From contig CP034928.1 in the NCBI GenBank assembly GCA_004102645.1, positions 744,001 through 808,000 on the forward strand: a DNA stretch of 64,000 nt, in the 5' to 3' direction. Positions within the stretch are counted from its first letter, which is position 1. Every line of letters starts with the position of its first letter. Positions 19,744 through 31,193 of the stretch are shown here, piece after piece. The notes beneath the pieces are model-generated. The model searched no databases. It was not told where the DNA came from and was given only the letters and a program-made list of their open reading frames with translations. A program made the position numbers and the translations under genes. This DNA is from Candidatus Bipolaricaulis sibiricus (GTDB taxonomy: Bacteria; Bipolaricaulota; Bipolaricaulia; Bipolaricaulales; Bipolaricaulaceae).

Positions 19744-20517
19744 ATGCATCCTGTCTTCCTGAGGTTGGGACCGCTTGAGATCCGCTACTACGGGCTGATG
19801 TACGTCGTCTCGTTCCTGCTCGCGTACTTCATCGTCCAGCACGAAGCCCGGCGGAAACGCCTGTTCTCCAAGCCTGACGACGTGCTGGACCTTCTTCTCG
19901 TGGTCATCCCCCTCGGGATCGTCGCCGCCCGCCTCTACTACGTGGCGTTCCAGTGGGAGTGGTACCGCGGTGCACCGTGGGAGGTGTTCATGGTCTGGCA
20001 CGGGGGCCTGGCGATCCACGGCGGGATCCTCGGCGGAGTACTCGGTCTGTGGATCGTTGCCCGCTGGAAGCGTGTTCGGTTCTGGCGCCTGGCCGATGCG
20101 GTGGTCCCGGCCCTCGTGGTCGGACAAGTGCTTGGTCGGATCGGCAACTTTTTGAACGGCGACGCGTTCGGGACGCCGACGAGCCTCCCCTGGGGCTTGG
20201 TGTTCCCCCTCGCTTCCCCTGCGGGTGCTGCGTACCCCGGTGTTCCGCTCCACCCGGCGATGTTGTACGAGGCGCTTGGAAACCTGCTGCTCCTGGGCCT
20301 GCTGTGGCGCCTGCGCGTCCGCCCAGCGAAGGACGGGTTCCTGTCGTCCGTGTACTTCATCGGGTACGCCCTCGTGCGGTTCGCGTGCGAGTTCTTCCGC
20401 GGTGACGCCCTCATGCTCGGTTCGTGGCGCGCGGCCCAGGTGGCGAGCGTTCTTCTCGTCCTCGCCTTCGGGGGGTGGCTTGTCGCAGGCCGGCTGTGGC
20501 AGCGGGCGAGCGCCTGA
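19744..20517 (+). CDS. lgt: Phosphatidylglycerol-prolipoprotein diacylglyceryl transferase
   Basis: 257 residues starting MHPVFLRLGPLEIRYYGLMY, the family N-terminus; upstream in-frame Met codons lie at or before the -10 box. First step of lipoprotein maturation at the cytoplasmic membrane. Hallmarks: several helices, HGGLAIHGGILGGVLG with the conserved HGGL, GRIGNFLNGDAFGTPTSLPW (the essential Arg/Asn signature), HPAMLYEALGN, and the final RFACEFFRGD. It is followed 14 nt later by alaS, with which it is probably co-transcribed. Confidence 0.96.
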   Translation: MHPVFLRLGPLEIRYYGLMYVVSFLLAYFIVQHEARRKRLFSKPDDVLDLLLVVIPLGIVAARLYYVAFQWEWYRGAPWEVFMVWHGGLAIHGGILGGVLGLWIVARWKRVRFWRLADAVVPALVVGQVLGRIGNFLNGDAFGTPTSLPWGLVFPLASPAGAAYPGVPLHPAMLYEALGNLLLLGLLWRLRVRPAKDGFLSSVYFIGYALVRFACEFFRGDALMLGSWRAAQVASVLLVLAFGGWLVAGRLWQRASA

Positions 20518-20531
20518 ACGACAATCCCCCC

Positions 20532-23127
<2,596 letters not shown>

Positions 23128-23141
<14 letters not shown>

Positions 23142-24261
23142 CCGGCATGCAGACGTAGATGAACCCTTCGTCGCCGGGCGCGATCTCGCCTGCGGGCTCG
23201 ATGAGGCCCGCTCGCTCCGGCGCGGAAAGCCATATCGCCACCTGATCAGACTCCATCCTCCGCAGGGCGTCGATCAGGTACTCCGCCCGGAACGCGATCT
23301 CCACCCCTTTGGCCGGGGTCTTGAGGAGGTGGACCGACTCTCGCCCTTGGCCCTTGTCCTTTGACGCGGCAGTCATCTCCAGCTCGGGACCCGCTGCCCT
23401 GAGGTTCACCGCGCCTGACTCCTCGGCTGCGAACACCTCGAGTCGCCGCAGCACGTCGAGGAGCTCGGACCGAGGAGCAAACAGGCCGATCTCGCTGTCC
23501 TTGGGCACCACGCGCTCAAAGTCCGGGAACTGCTCCTGGATCGTCCGGCACGAGAAGAGGATGGTCCCGGCAGCGAAGTGGAGCTGGCCGCCGTCGGTGT
23601 AGATCGCCACACTGTCGTCCGCCAGTCCAGAGAGTACGCGCGATAGGTCGCCGAGCACCGCTGCGTCAACCAAGTACGATCCCTCGTAGTCATCGGGGAG
23701 GCCCGTGACGGACACCTTCTTGATCGCCAGCCGGTAGCCGTTCGTGGCTGCAAGCTTGGCCGCTCCTTCCCGCAGCACGATGTCGACCCCCGTCAGCGCC
23801 AGGCGGGTTGTCTCCGAGGCACGCAGCGCTGCGAACGCGGTCTGGGCAATGCCTTGGAGGAGAGCTGATCGCGCCACGTGTCCGATGGGGTCACCCTGCG
23901 GGCGCACCCCGTCCGGGAACTCCTCTGCTGGGAGAGTCAGAAGATCAAAGCTTGCCGACCCGCACGCAAGTCGGACCCGCCCATCCTCTTCCCGCAGCTC
24001 GAGGTCCTCTGCTTCGGGAAGGCGACCCACGAGCTGGGACAGGATCTGTCCCGGGAGGACGACCGCGCCGGAGCCCTTGACCTGTGCCGGGATCCGGCAC
24101 CGGATGGACCGCTCCAGGTCCGTCGCTGCAAGTTCCACTTCGTTGCCATCGCCTTGGCAGCGGATTCCCCCGAGAATGGGCATCGCGGTCCGTCCCCCCA
24201 GAGCGTGACTAACGGCCCTCACACCGAACACAAGGTCTTCTCTCCGGCAGACGATCTCCAT
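23128..24261 (-). CDS. dnaN: DNA polymerase III beta sliding clamp
   Basis: 377 residues; start MEIVCRREDLVFGV with AAGGAGG eight bases upstream, preferred to an ATG eight codons earlier. Three repeated clamp domains (opening respectively near the N-terminus, near LLQGIAQTAFAALRASETTR and near RSELLDVLRRLEVFA) and the C-terminal YVCMPVRLL that forms part of the peptide-binding pocket. It is not linked to dnaA or gyrB here, though gyrB is in the window. Confidence 0.96.
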
Positions 24262-24281
24262 GGACCCTCCTTGACGGCTGA

Positions 24282-24887
24282 TCATATCCCAGGAAGCGGA
24301 AGATGGGCCAGAATCTCCCCTAGCACTCGCTCCTCGGACAGGGTGCCGTCGATCACGTAGGCACGAGGTACCGAGCGGATGAGCTCGAGGTAGCCTACCC
24401 GGACCCGGGTGAAGAACTCGAGCCCTTCTCCCTCGAAGCGATCCCTCTCCCGGGTCCGGTCATAGGCGACGGCAGGCGGAAGATCGAGGAGGAAGACGTA
24501 GTCCGGCTCAAGTCCGCCCGTGGCGAGCTGGTTCAGGCGGCGGATGAGATCGAGGTCCAATCCCCGGCCCCATCCCTGATAGGCGAGCGATGACAGCGTG
24601 TACCGTGAGCACAGAACCCAGGTTCCGTTCTGCAGCGCGGGTCGGATGACGGTCTCCACGTGCTCGTGACGGGCCCCGACGATGAGCAGAAGCTCGGTCA
24701 GGGGGGCCATCGAACAGCCAGGGGAGAGAACGAGCTCCCGAAGGCGCTCCCCGAGCGGCGTCCCACCCGGCTCCCGGGTCACGATGAGGGGGATGTTGCG
24801 CCGTCGCAGCGCCTCCGCGAGCAGCTGGAGCTGCGTGGACTTCCCTGACGCGTCAGGCCCTTCCAGGACGACAAACCGAGGCTTCAC
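24282..24887 (-). CDS. tmk: Thymidylate kinase
   Basis: 201 residues from GTG 24887, overlapping the lspA stop as GTGA. Phosphorylates dTMP to dTDP. Walker A is LEGPDASGKSTQ; TREPGGTPLGERLREL is the DRX/substrate loop region; SRYTLSSLAYQGWGR and the LID Arg cluster (RTRERDRFEGEGLEFF) follow. The upstream extension of the frame overlaps lspA in another frame and is not part of the protein. Confidence 0.95.
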   Translation of the reverse strand: MKPRFVVLEGPDASGKSTQLQLLAEALRRRNIPLIVTREPGGTPLGERLRELVLSPGCSMAPLTELLLIVGARHEHVETVIRPALQNGTWVLCSRYTLSSLAYQGWGRGLDLDLIRRLNQLATGGLEPDYVFLLDLPPAVAYDRTRERDRFEGEGLEFFTRVRVGYLELIRSVPRAYVIDGTLSEERVLGEILAHLPLPGI

Positions 24888-25330
24888 TTCGTTCTCCCTC
24901 CCCAGAGCAGCGCCAAGGCGAGAAGCCCTGCCCCGACCACGATTCCCGCGTCCGCAACGTTGAACACGGAGAAGCCCGGTACCTCCAGAAAATCGAGCAC
25001 GTACCCCCACCGGATGCGATCGACGAGGTTCCCGGCCGCTCCCCCGAGGAGGAGCGCACCTCCCACCCCTGCGAGCCCCCGCCACCGGCCCCTCACCAGG
25101 ATCGCGCCGAGGACGATCACCACGAGTGACGAGACGAGGACGAACGCCCACGTGTGCTGAGGGAGTAGGCCGAATGCCCCGCCGGGATTGTGCACGCGCG
25201 TGAGGCGAACGATATCCCCGAGGAGCGCCCGCGACGCTCCCCGCTCGAGCGCCCGGGCGACCCACGCCTTGGTGCCAAGGTCGAGCGCGAGAACCAGCAC
25301 GGCGAGAAGAATGGGGCGCATAGAACGCAT
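24884..25330 (-). CDS. lspA: Lipoprotein signal peptidase
   Basis: 148 residues, four membrane helices. The catalytic aspartates are in GNLVDRIRWG and FNVADAGIVVG; the early ALDLGTKAW and HNPGGAFGL motifs are also family marks. It cleaves diacylglyceryl-prolipoproteins at the conserved Cys. Start Met 25330 lies 8 nt after a -10 box, implying an almost leaderless mRNA; Met 25321 is possible. Co-transcribed with tmk. Confidence 0.95.
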   Translation of the reverse strand: MRSMRPILLAVLVLALDLGTKAWVARALERGASRALLGDIVRLTRVHNPGGAFGLLPQHTWAFVLVSSLVVIVLGAILVRGRWRGLAGVGGALLLGGAAGNLVDRIRWGYVLDFLEVPGFSVFNVADAGIVVGAGLLALALLWGGRTK

Positions 25331-25338
25331 CGGCAGCC

Positions 25339-25367
25339 AGTCTACCCGCGTTCGATACGAAGGGCAA
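25339..25367 (-). promoter_or_regulatory. lspA promoter, leaderless type
   Basis: TTGCCC (25367-25362), 17-nt spacer, TAGACT (25344-25339), then 8 nt to the ATG. Same plan as the gyrB promoter. Confidence 0.75.
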
Positions 25368-25427
25368 TGCGTATGGGGTCTCGATCCCTTGCCTGAACGG
25401 CTGTCCTCTCTTACCCTTCACCCCGCC

Positions 25428-25979
25428 ATGGCCAACCTCTACGTCGCCCTTCTCCACTTTCCAATGCACAGCCGAGAGGGAGAGATCGTGGCGACTGCGC
25501 TGACGTCGATGAACGTGCCGGACATCGCTCGCACCGCTCGCACGTATGGGGTGTCCCGCTACTACGTGGTCACGCCCCTCGCCACGCAGCGGAGGATCGC
25601 TGAGCGCCTGTGCGCATTCTGGATGGAGGAGGAAAGCCTGTCCAACCGACGAGAGGCAGTGGCGCTCGTCGCAGTGAGAGAGGATCTTGAGGAGTGTTAC
25701 CACGAGGTCAGCCAGGCCGAAGGCCGGCCCCCTCTTGTGTGGGGCACGAGCGCACGCAGCGACCTTCCCTATCCCCGGCTGAGTTGGGAACAGGCGCGCG
25801 CTCAGCTCCGCGACAGTCCGGTGTTGCTGCTGTTTGGCACGGGGAACGGGATGGCCAACGAGCTTCTCGCCGCCTGCGACGCGCTCCTCCCCCCCGTGCG
25901 TGCTCGCGGGTACAATTACCTGTCGGTGCGGGCTGCGGTGGCCATCATCTTAGATCGGTTGAAAGGAGAGGAAGTATGA
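25428..25979 (+). CDS. SPOUT-type RNA methyltransferase, TM1570 family (PF09936-like)
   Basis: 183 residues. The start MANLYVALLHFPMHSREGEI closely resembles the Thermotoga TM1570 family, and the trefoil-knot SAM site is visible in LLLFGTGNGMANELL and YNYLSVRAAVAIILDRL. The family is a stand-alone SPOUT fold related to TrmD; its RNA target is, as far as I know, not firmly established. Its frame ends in an ATGA overlap with rplS, and in thermophilic lineages this family often sits between trmD and rplS, supporting a link to translation. trmD and rimM are not in the window. Confidence 0.85.
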   Translation: MANLYVALLHFPMHSREGEIVATALTSMNVPDIARTARTYGVSRYYVVTPLATQRRIAERLCAFWMEEESLSNRREAVALVAVREDLEECYHEVSQAEGRPPLVWGTSARSDLPYPRLSWEQARAQLRDSPVLLLFGTGNGMANELLAACDALLPPVRARGYNYLSVRAAVAIILDRLKGEEV

Positions 25980-26314
25980 CGGGTATGGACGATCTCATCC
26001 ACGCCCTCGAGGCCAAACAAGTACGAGATGTTCCCGAGTTTCGGCCCGGGGACATCATCCGCTTCTACGAGAGGGTGTCAGAGGGAGCGCGGGAGCGTCT
26101 TCAGCCCTTCGAAGGGGTTGTGCTCTGCATCTCGGGTTCGGGCACGCGAACGATGATGACCGTGCGCAAGATTGCGGCCGGGGTCGGGGTGGAGCGCACC
26201 GTACCCGTGCACTCGCCGAAGCTCGAGCGGATCGAGGTTGTCAAGCGGAACACGGTGACCAAGAGCCGTCCGTACTGGCTGCGCCGGGTAAGCCGCATCC
26301 ACAAGATCGAATGA
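25976..26314 (+). CDS. rplS: 50S ribosomal protein L19
   Basis: 112 residues; RPGDIIRFYERVSEG, RLQPFEGVVLCISGSG, TMMTVRKIAAGVGVERTVPV and SPKLERIEVVKR match L19. ATG 25976 overlaps the previous stop as ATGA with GGAGAGG upstream; Met 25985 is an alternative. It is coupled to lepB by another ATGA. Confidence 0.97.
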   Translation: MTGMDDLIHALEAKQVRDVPEFRPGDIIRFYERVSEGARERLQPFEGVVLCISGSGTRTMMTVRKIAAGVGVERTVPVHSPKLERIEVVKRNTVTKSRPYWLRRVSRIHKIE

Positions 26315-27219
26315 GTCCCTGGCCGCGTCGCAGGCGCAAGAAAGAGAAGAGACCGCCCTGGATCGTCCGCCTCCTGCGGCGCCGCGGGGTCCGGCTTTCT
26401 CCGCGGACCGAGTACTGGCTAGGCTGGGCAGAAACGATCGTCGAGGTTGGGGTCATCTTCTGGCTCACGATCACCTTCGTCACTGTCCGGATGACGGTGC
26501 CGACCGGGTCCATGAACCCCACGATCGCCCCCGGGGACTCGTTCTTCGTGGACATCCTCACCTACCACTTCCGTGACCCCGCGCCGGGGCGGGTGATCGT
26601 GTTCTGGCAACTCGAGGAGCTACGGGTCACCGACGTCACGCCCGGCAGCCCCGCCGCGGTGGCCGGGGTGCAGGCCGGAGACTGGATCACCCACGTCCAG
26701 TACCCCACGATCGGCATCGGGGGGGAGCCCGTCCCCTCCGTGCGCACGGCCAACCGCAGGATCGAGGCTGCCCAAGGTGGGGACCTTGCGTTCGTGGTCC
26801 TGCGTGAGGCGGTGGGGCACCAAACACTGACCGTATCGGTCCCAAGCGGTGCGACGGACCTGGCCGCGCTGGGGATCAAGTGGCGCTCTCGTCAAGAGCG
26901 GTACGTGAAACGACTCATCGCCGTCGGTGGTCAGACCGTGCAGATCGTCGGCGGGAAGGTGCTGGTGGATGGACAGCCGCTTGCCCCTGTCGCCGGACGC
27001 ACCTACTGGACCCAGGGGATGGGCATGCAGTACGGGATCGCCCCGACTCTGGTTCCACGGGGTCACTACTTCGTGCTCGGCGACAACACGATGAACTCCT
27101 ATGACTCGCGGTACTGGGGATTCGTTCCCGAGGAGGAGCTGATCGGGGCCCCGTTCTTCCGAGTGTGGCCCCTCAGTCGGTTCGGGCCGATGAACGGCTA
27201 CTGGTGGTCGGGCCTCTAG
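26311..27219 (+). CDS. lepB: Signal peptidase I with an inserted PDZ domain
   Basis: 302 residues. A basic N-terminus and one membrane helix (about 42-58) precede the catalytic Ser67 in VPTGSMNPTI. The catalytic Lys200 is in YVKRLIAVGGQTVQI, and box E (VLGDNTMNSYDSRYWGFV) follows. Between them, residues about 104-178 form a PDZ domain: VTDVTPGSPAAVAGVQAGDW, then VPSVRTANRRIEAAQGGDLA and strands ending VSVP. In most signal peptidases the Ser and Lys are far closer. It releases exported proteins from the membrane. Translationally coupled to rplS. Confidence 0.93.
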   Translation: MSPWPRRRRKKEKRPPWIVRLLRRRGVRLSPRTEYWLGWAETIVEVGVIFWLTITFVTVRMTVPTGSMNPTIAPGDSFFVDILTYHFRDPAPGRVIVFWQLEELRVTDVTPGSPAAVAGVQAGDWITHVQYPTIGIGGEPVPSVRTANRRIEAAQGGDLAFVVLREAVGHQTLTVSVPSGATDLAALGIKWRSRQERYVKRLIAVGGQTVQIVGGKVLVDGQPLAPVAGRTYWTQGMGMQYGIAPTLVPRGHYFVLGDNTMNSYDSRYWGFVPEEELIGAPFFRVWPLSRFGPMNGYWWSGL

Positions 27220-27779
27220 CGCCGATAGCGTTCCCCACGCCAAGGATTGCCGACATCGTGGTAGCCGCGCGTCTCCCAGTACCCGCGGCGGAGACCAGTC
27301 AGGAACTCCAGCCCCGAGAGGTACTTCGCGCTTTTCCACGCGTAGAGGGAGGGGATCACGAGCCGCAGGGGGAACCCGTGTTCAGGCGGGAGCGGCACGC
27401 CGTTCATCCGGTGGGCGAGGAGGCTCCGGCCCTCCTGGAATGCGGCATAGGGCACGTTCGTCGTGTAGCCCTCCCGTCCGTGGGCGATCACCCACGTTAC
27501 GTCGGGGTGCGGCCGGACGAGCCGGATGATCTCCTGAGTGAGGACCCCTTCCCACCGAACGTCGGGCACGCTCCACCCCGTAACGCAGTGGAAGTCCGCT
27601 CGCACCTCCGCCTGCGGGAGCGCCAGGACCTCGTCCCAAGAGAGCTCGCAGGAGCGCTCCCCCGAGCCGAACAGGCGGAGCCGGAACCCAGACAGGTCAA
27701 CGTCCGGAACCGGTCCGATATCGTAGGGGACAGGCTTCTCCACCCATCGCTGGCCAACCGGGAGCGCTCCGGGCACCAT
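27216..27779 (-). CDS. Sulfite oxidase-like molybdopterin oxidoreductase
   Basis: 187 residues beginning MVPGALPVGQRWVEKP. Oxidoreductase molybdopterin-binding domain: FHCVTGWSVPDVRWEG contains the Cys that should ligand Mo, and PLPPEHGFPLRLVIPSLYAW and GYWETRGYHDVGNPW complete the family signature. There is no signal peptide or heme domain, so it resembles short cytoplasmic members whose substrate is unknown. The start is supported by a TTGCCC-N17-TACCGT promoter 7 nt upstream. Its stop overlaps the convergent lepB stop by 4 nt. Confidence 0.9.
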   Translation of the reverse strand: MVPGALPVGQRWVEKPVPYDIGPVPDVDLSGFRLRLFGSGERSCELSWDEVLALPQAEVRADFHCVTGWSVPDVRWEGVLTQEIIRLVRPHPDVTWVIAHGREGYTTNVPYAAFQEGRSLLAHRMNGVPLPPEHGFPLRLVIPSLYAWKSAKYLSGLEFLTGLRRGYWETRGYHDVGNPWRGERYRR

Positions 27780-27786
27780 AGGCCGT

Positions 27787-27815
27787 ACGGTAGCGCTCGG
27801 TTGCCGCGCGGGCAA
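27787..27815 (-). promoter_or_regulatory. Leaderless-type promoter of the molybdopterin oxidoreductase
   Basis: TTGCCC (27815-27810), 17-nt spacer, TACCGT (27792-27787), 7 nt to the ATG. Confidence 0.65.
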
Positions 27816-27864
27816 GCGGGAGGCACCGTGGCCGATCCTGAGCTGGGGAAGAAAGGACACCACC

Positions 27865-28434
27865 ATCCGGTACCGCGAGAACATCGTGTGGATCGATCTG
27901 GAGACCACCGGGCTCGACCCCGAGACCAGCGTGATCCTCGAGATCGCTGCTGTGATCACGGACAAGCACCTCAACGTCCTCTCCCAGGAGTCGCTTGTGA
28001 TTCACCATCCGAACGATGCGCTCGTGGGCCTCGACGAGTGGGTCCAGACCCAGCACCAGGCCTCGGGGTTGCTCGACGAGGTCCGCCGGTCGGCCGTGGG
28101 CCTCACCCAGGCTGAGGAGCGGGTTCTCGGCCTCGTTGCGGCGCGGTGCCCGCCTCGGGCGTGCCCGCTCGCCGGGAGCTCCGTCTGCTTCGACCGCCGG
28201 TTCCTAATGCGCCACATGCCGAAGCTCGAGGCCCACCTCAGCTACCGCCAGATTGACGTGAGCTCGCTCAAGGAGCTCGTCCGGCGCTGGTACCCCCACA
28301 AGGCGCCGCCGAACGGTTCCGAGGCCAAGCACCGGGCGTTGCCCGACATCCTGGAGTCGATCGAGGAGCTGCGCCGCTACCGGGCGGAGGTATTCGTTCC
28401 CCCGGCGGGGCCCCTGCAGCTTCCCCTCGACTAG
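27865..28434 (+). CDS. orn: Oligoribonuclease
   Basis: DEDDh 3'-5' exonuclease that finishes RNA decay and degrades pGpG from c-di-GMP turnover. Motifs: WIDLETTGLDPE (I), CFDRRFLMRHMPKLE (II), and KHRALPDILESIEELRRY (III, with His and Asp). The only standard start is GTG 27886, which has no ribosome site and removes the usual N-terminal strand. The codon ATC at 27865 has AAAGGA 6 nt upstream and gives IRYRENIVWIDLE, matching family length, so I place the start there with low certainty. The pGpG role would fit the c-di-GMP regulon at 61.5-64 kb. Confidence 0.88.
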   Translation: MRYRENIVWIDLETTGLDPETSVILEIAAVITDKHLNVLSQESLVIHHPNDALVGLDEWVQTQHQASGLLDEVRRSAVGLTQAEERVLGLVAARCPPRACPLAGSSVCFDRRFLMRHMPKLEAHLSYRQIDVSSLKELVRRWYPHKAPPNGSEAKHRALPDILESIEELRRYRAEVFVPPAGPLQLPLD

Positions 28435-29207
28435 ATCTCGACGAGCTCGAGGTCGCGGGCCGAGTGGATCGCCGTGCCGGGACGTAGCACCGCAACCCGC
28501 CGGAGGGTGCCCCCGTAGGCCTGCGACGTGAAGAGCGTCAGGCAACGGTCGCCGTAGAGGTAGGTGGGGGAACCTGGCTGATGCGACCGGACGAGGACTG
28601 CGATCCCGAGGCGAGCAATGACCTCCGCGAAGTAGTCCCGGCCGAACGCGGGACGCCCCGTGTCCCCGGCTCCGAACGCGTACCCGGGGGCGTCGACCCA
28701 GTCGCCCCACGTGGTCGCCCGCCACGCCGGAGAACCAAGCGGGAGGCGCGCGATCTCTCCCAGATCGCCGACGTCGGGGAGGGCCCCGTGGAGGGCGAGG
28801 ACCCCCGCTGGGTGGTGGGCGGCCAGCGGAAGGGCGGCCAGAACCTCCTCGAGCGCCTTCGCCTCGGGGGGGGAGAGCTGCTCCCAGAAGTCAGCCGGCG
28901 AGAACCGCTGCACTGCCCACGCCTCGTGGTTGCCCATCAGGAGGTGGACCCAGTCCGGGTGGGCGAGTTTGGCCTCGACGAGGAGCGTGAGGTTCCCGAG
29001 CGAGTCCGGCCCCCGATCCACGTAGTCCCCGAGGAACACGAGAACGTGCTCTCCCGGAGGGAACCTGTCCAGCACCCGCGCGGTCGCCTCGCGGTCCCCG
29101 TGGGTATCCCCCACGAACACGGTTGTCCGGGCGGGAGGCAGCGAGATCAGACGCCGACGGGCGTCCAGCACCCGCGCCAGGTGTCGCGCCCGATCTCCGA
29201 AGGTCAC
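28431..29207 (-). CDS. PPP-family metallophosphatase
   Basis: 258 residues, GTG start 3 nt after the rsmA stop. All calcineurin-like motifs are present: VGDTHGD, LGDYVDRGPDS, LMGNHEAW, LHGALPD and VRSHQPG, typical of bacterial PP1/PP2A-like Ser/Thr phosphatases or diadenosine tetraphosphatases. An insert around residues 105-170 is lineage-specific. No kinase gene is adjacent; substrate is unknown. Confidence 0.88.
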   Translation of the reverse strand: MTFGDRARHLARVLDARRRLISLPPARTTVFVGDTHGDREATARVLDRFPPGEHVLVFLGDYVDRGPDSLGNLTLLVEAKLAHPDWVHLLMGNHEAWAVQRFSPADFWEQLSPPEAKALEEVLAALPLAAHHPAGVLALHGALPDVGDLGEIARLPLGSPAWRATTWGDWVDAPGYAFGAGDTGRPAFGRDYFAEVIARLGIAVLVRSHQPGSPTYLYGDRCLTLFTSQAYGGTLRRVAVLRPGTAIHSARDLELVEI

Positions 29208-29210
29208 GGG

Positions 29211-30038
29211 TCAACCGTAAGCCCTTCCCGCAAGGCGGTCCAGCGTCTCCAGCGAGAGCGCCTCGCCACGGACCCGGGGATCGAGGCCGACTTCGGTCAG
29301 GATCCGGTCCACCTCCGCCGCCGGAAGTTGCCCGAGGAGGACCCGGCGGAGGGTCTTCCGCCGACTGGAGAAGACGAGGGCGAGCGTCCGCTCGAACGCG
29401 TCCTCCGGCACGGTGATCCGCGGCTGGGCGAGCTTCCGCAGCCGGATCAGCGCCGAGTCCACCTCTGGCGGGGGGAAGAACACGGTGCGCGGTACCTTGC
29501 GTACCACCTTGACGTCGAAGTACGCCCGCAGGTGGACGCCGAGCCGGCTCGCCTCCGGCCCCGGCGGGGCGACAAGCTTTTCCCCCACCTCCCACTGAAC
29601 CATGAACACCGCCCGCGCCACTTCCTCCCGCTCTCGGATGACCTTCACAAGCACATCGCTCGTGATCCCGTACGGCAGGTTCCCCACGAGGAGGAGCTCT
29701 CTCCCCAACGCTCCGAGCGAGAGCTCCCGAAAGTCACTGCAGACCATCCGCACGTTGGGATGAGCGGCGGTCGTCTCCTCGAGGACCGGGATCAACCGCC
29801 GGTCCACCTCCACCGCCACGAGATCCCGCACCCGCGGGGCGAGGGCGCACGTGAGGGTCCCCGCGCCCGCGCCCACCTCGACGGCGGTTTCATCCTCCTG
29901 CGCTTCTGTCGCCTCGACGATCCTTGCCAGGGTGTTCTCATCTGCCAGGAAGTGCTGGCCGAGCTCGGAGCGCAGGTGGACCCCGTGCCGGGCCAGGAGA
30001 TCGCGGAGTACTGTGGGCGACGTCAGCTTCCCTGGCAT
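29211..30038 (-). CDS. rsmA: 16S rRNA dimethyladenosine transferase
   Basis: 275 residues. Dimethylates the two adenines near the 3' end of 16S rRNA. Motifs: LGQHFLADENTL, VEVGAGAGTLT (SAM), NLPYGITSDVL (the N-L-P-Y catalytic motif), and VFFPPPEVDSALIRL. Start Met 30038 is 7 nt after a TATCAT box; the in-frame ATG at 30047 lies inside that box. The next gene (PPP phosphatase) follows after 3 nt. It diverges from thiL. Confidence 0.94.
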   Translation of the reverse strand: MPGKLTSPTVLRDLLARHGVHLRSELGQHFLADENTLARIVEATEAQEDETAVEVGAGAGTLTCALAPRVRDLVAVEVDRRLIPVLEETTAAHPNVRMVCSDFRELSLGALGRELLLVGNLPYGITSDVLVKVIREREEVARAVFMVQWEVGEKLVAPPGPEASRLGVHLRAYFDVKVVRKVPRTVFFPPPEVDSALIRLRKLAQPRITVPEDAFERTLALVFSSRRKTLRRVLLGQLPAAEVDRILTEVGLDPRVRGEALSLETLDRLAGRAYG

Positions 30039-30191
30039 CTCGTGCATGATAGCCCGCCCTGCGCGTGCCGGGCTGCGGTGGTCCGCCCACACAACGGCCC
30101 ATCACCCGTCACATTCTCTCTCCTGCACGCTGCCGCTCTCTCTTCTCGCGGAGCCGGCGCGCGGGCCCGCGCTGCTGGGTACGATGAAGGC

Positions 30192-31193
30192 ATGCGCATC
30201 GGGGACGTCGGGGAGTTCCCGCTCATCGAGCGGCTGGCGTGGATCGTGAGGCGAACGCGATCGGACGTGGTCGTGGGGATCGGCGACGACGCGGCCGCCC
30301 TCGACCTTGGGGGGGAGGACCTCGTCCTCCTGACCGTGGACAGCCAGGTCGAAGGGAGCCACTTCGTGCGGGACCGGATCGACCCCCGCCACCTTGGCCA
30401 GCGTCTGGTGGCCGTGAACGCGAGCGACATCGCGGCGATGGGCGGCCGCCCCACCCACGCCGTCGTGTCCCTCGTTCTTCCCTCGGATCTCGGCCTGTCG
30501 TGGGTGGAGGGGCTCTACACCGGTCTCGCCGAGGAGGCGGACCGGTTAGGGATAGCCGTGGTCGGGGGCAACGTCGCCCGCTCCGGGGACGGGATCGTCC
30601 TCGACCTCGCCCTCGTCGGCCGCGTGGCCCGAGGGCACCTCCTCACCCGAAGCGGGGCAAAGGCGGGAGACCTCGTCCTCGTGACGGGCGCCCTCGGCGA
30701 GGCCGCGGCCGGGCTCTACCTGAGCGAGCACCCCGAGGTCGCGGACCCCGACCGGGAGGCGCTCCGCGCCCGCCACCTCGCCCCGACTCCGCGGGTGTGG
30801 GAGGGGCAGCTCATCGCCGCCTCCGGGCTCGCCACGGCGATGATCGACCTCTCGGACGGCCTGGCGGGCGACGTGGCCCACGTGTGCGACCAAAGCGAGG
30901 TCGGCGTGCGGATTCACGCCGCATCGCTCCCCGTGTCGCCCGGGGTCGAGCGGGTGGCAAGACGGATGGGGAAGCAGGGATGGGAACTAGCGTTGTCTGG
31001 GGGCGAGGACTTCGAGCTCCTGTTCACCGTCCCGCCCCACGCGGCCGAGGGTCTTGCCACGCGGGTTTCCGCCCAGACGGGCACGCCGGTGTCCGTGGTC
31101 GGGGAGGTCCTACCCACCCCCGCGGGGCGACTGCTCGCCCTTCCCGGCAACCGGGAAGTGCCCCTCGCGCCGCGGGGGTTCACCCACTTTTGA
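30192..31193 (+). CDS. thiL: Thiamine-monophosphate kinase
   Basis: 333 residues. Last step of thiamine diphosphate synthesis. Features: GDVGEFPLIERLAW, VVGIGDDAAALDL, NASDIAAMGGRPTHAVVSL, GGNVARSGDGIVLD, ATAMIDLSDGLAGD and SGGEDFELLF, all classic ThiL/AIR-synthase-like motifs. TACGAT lies 6 nt before the ATG, again a leaderless arrangement. A thiamine importer with a TPP riboswitch is 3.5 kb downstream, so salvage and phosphorylation are near each other. Its end overlaps the convergent 96-residue ORF by 14 nt. Confidence 0.96.
   Translation: MRIGDVGEFPLIERLAWIVRRTRSDVVVGIGDDAAALDLGGEDLVLLTVDSQVEGSHFVRDRIDPRHLGQRLVAVNASDIAAMGGRPTHAVVSLVLPSDLGLSWVEGLYTGLAEEADRLGIAVVGGNVARSGDGIVLDLALVGRVARGHLLTRSGAKAGDLVLVTGALGEAAAGLYLSEHPEVADPDREALRARHLAPTPRVWEGQLIAASGLATAMIDLSDGLAGDVAHVCDQSEVGVRIHAASLPVSPGVERVARRMGKQGWELALSGGEDFELLFTVPPHAAEGLATRVSAQTGTPVSVVGEVLPTPAGRLLALPGNREVPLAPRGFTHF

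Noticed and set aside
28581-30191. Plus-strand open frame running into thiL
   Set aside because: Antisense to the PPP phosphatase and rsmA, both with complete motifs; thiL homology begins only at 30192.
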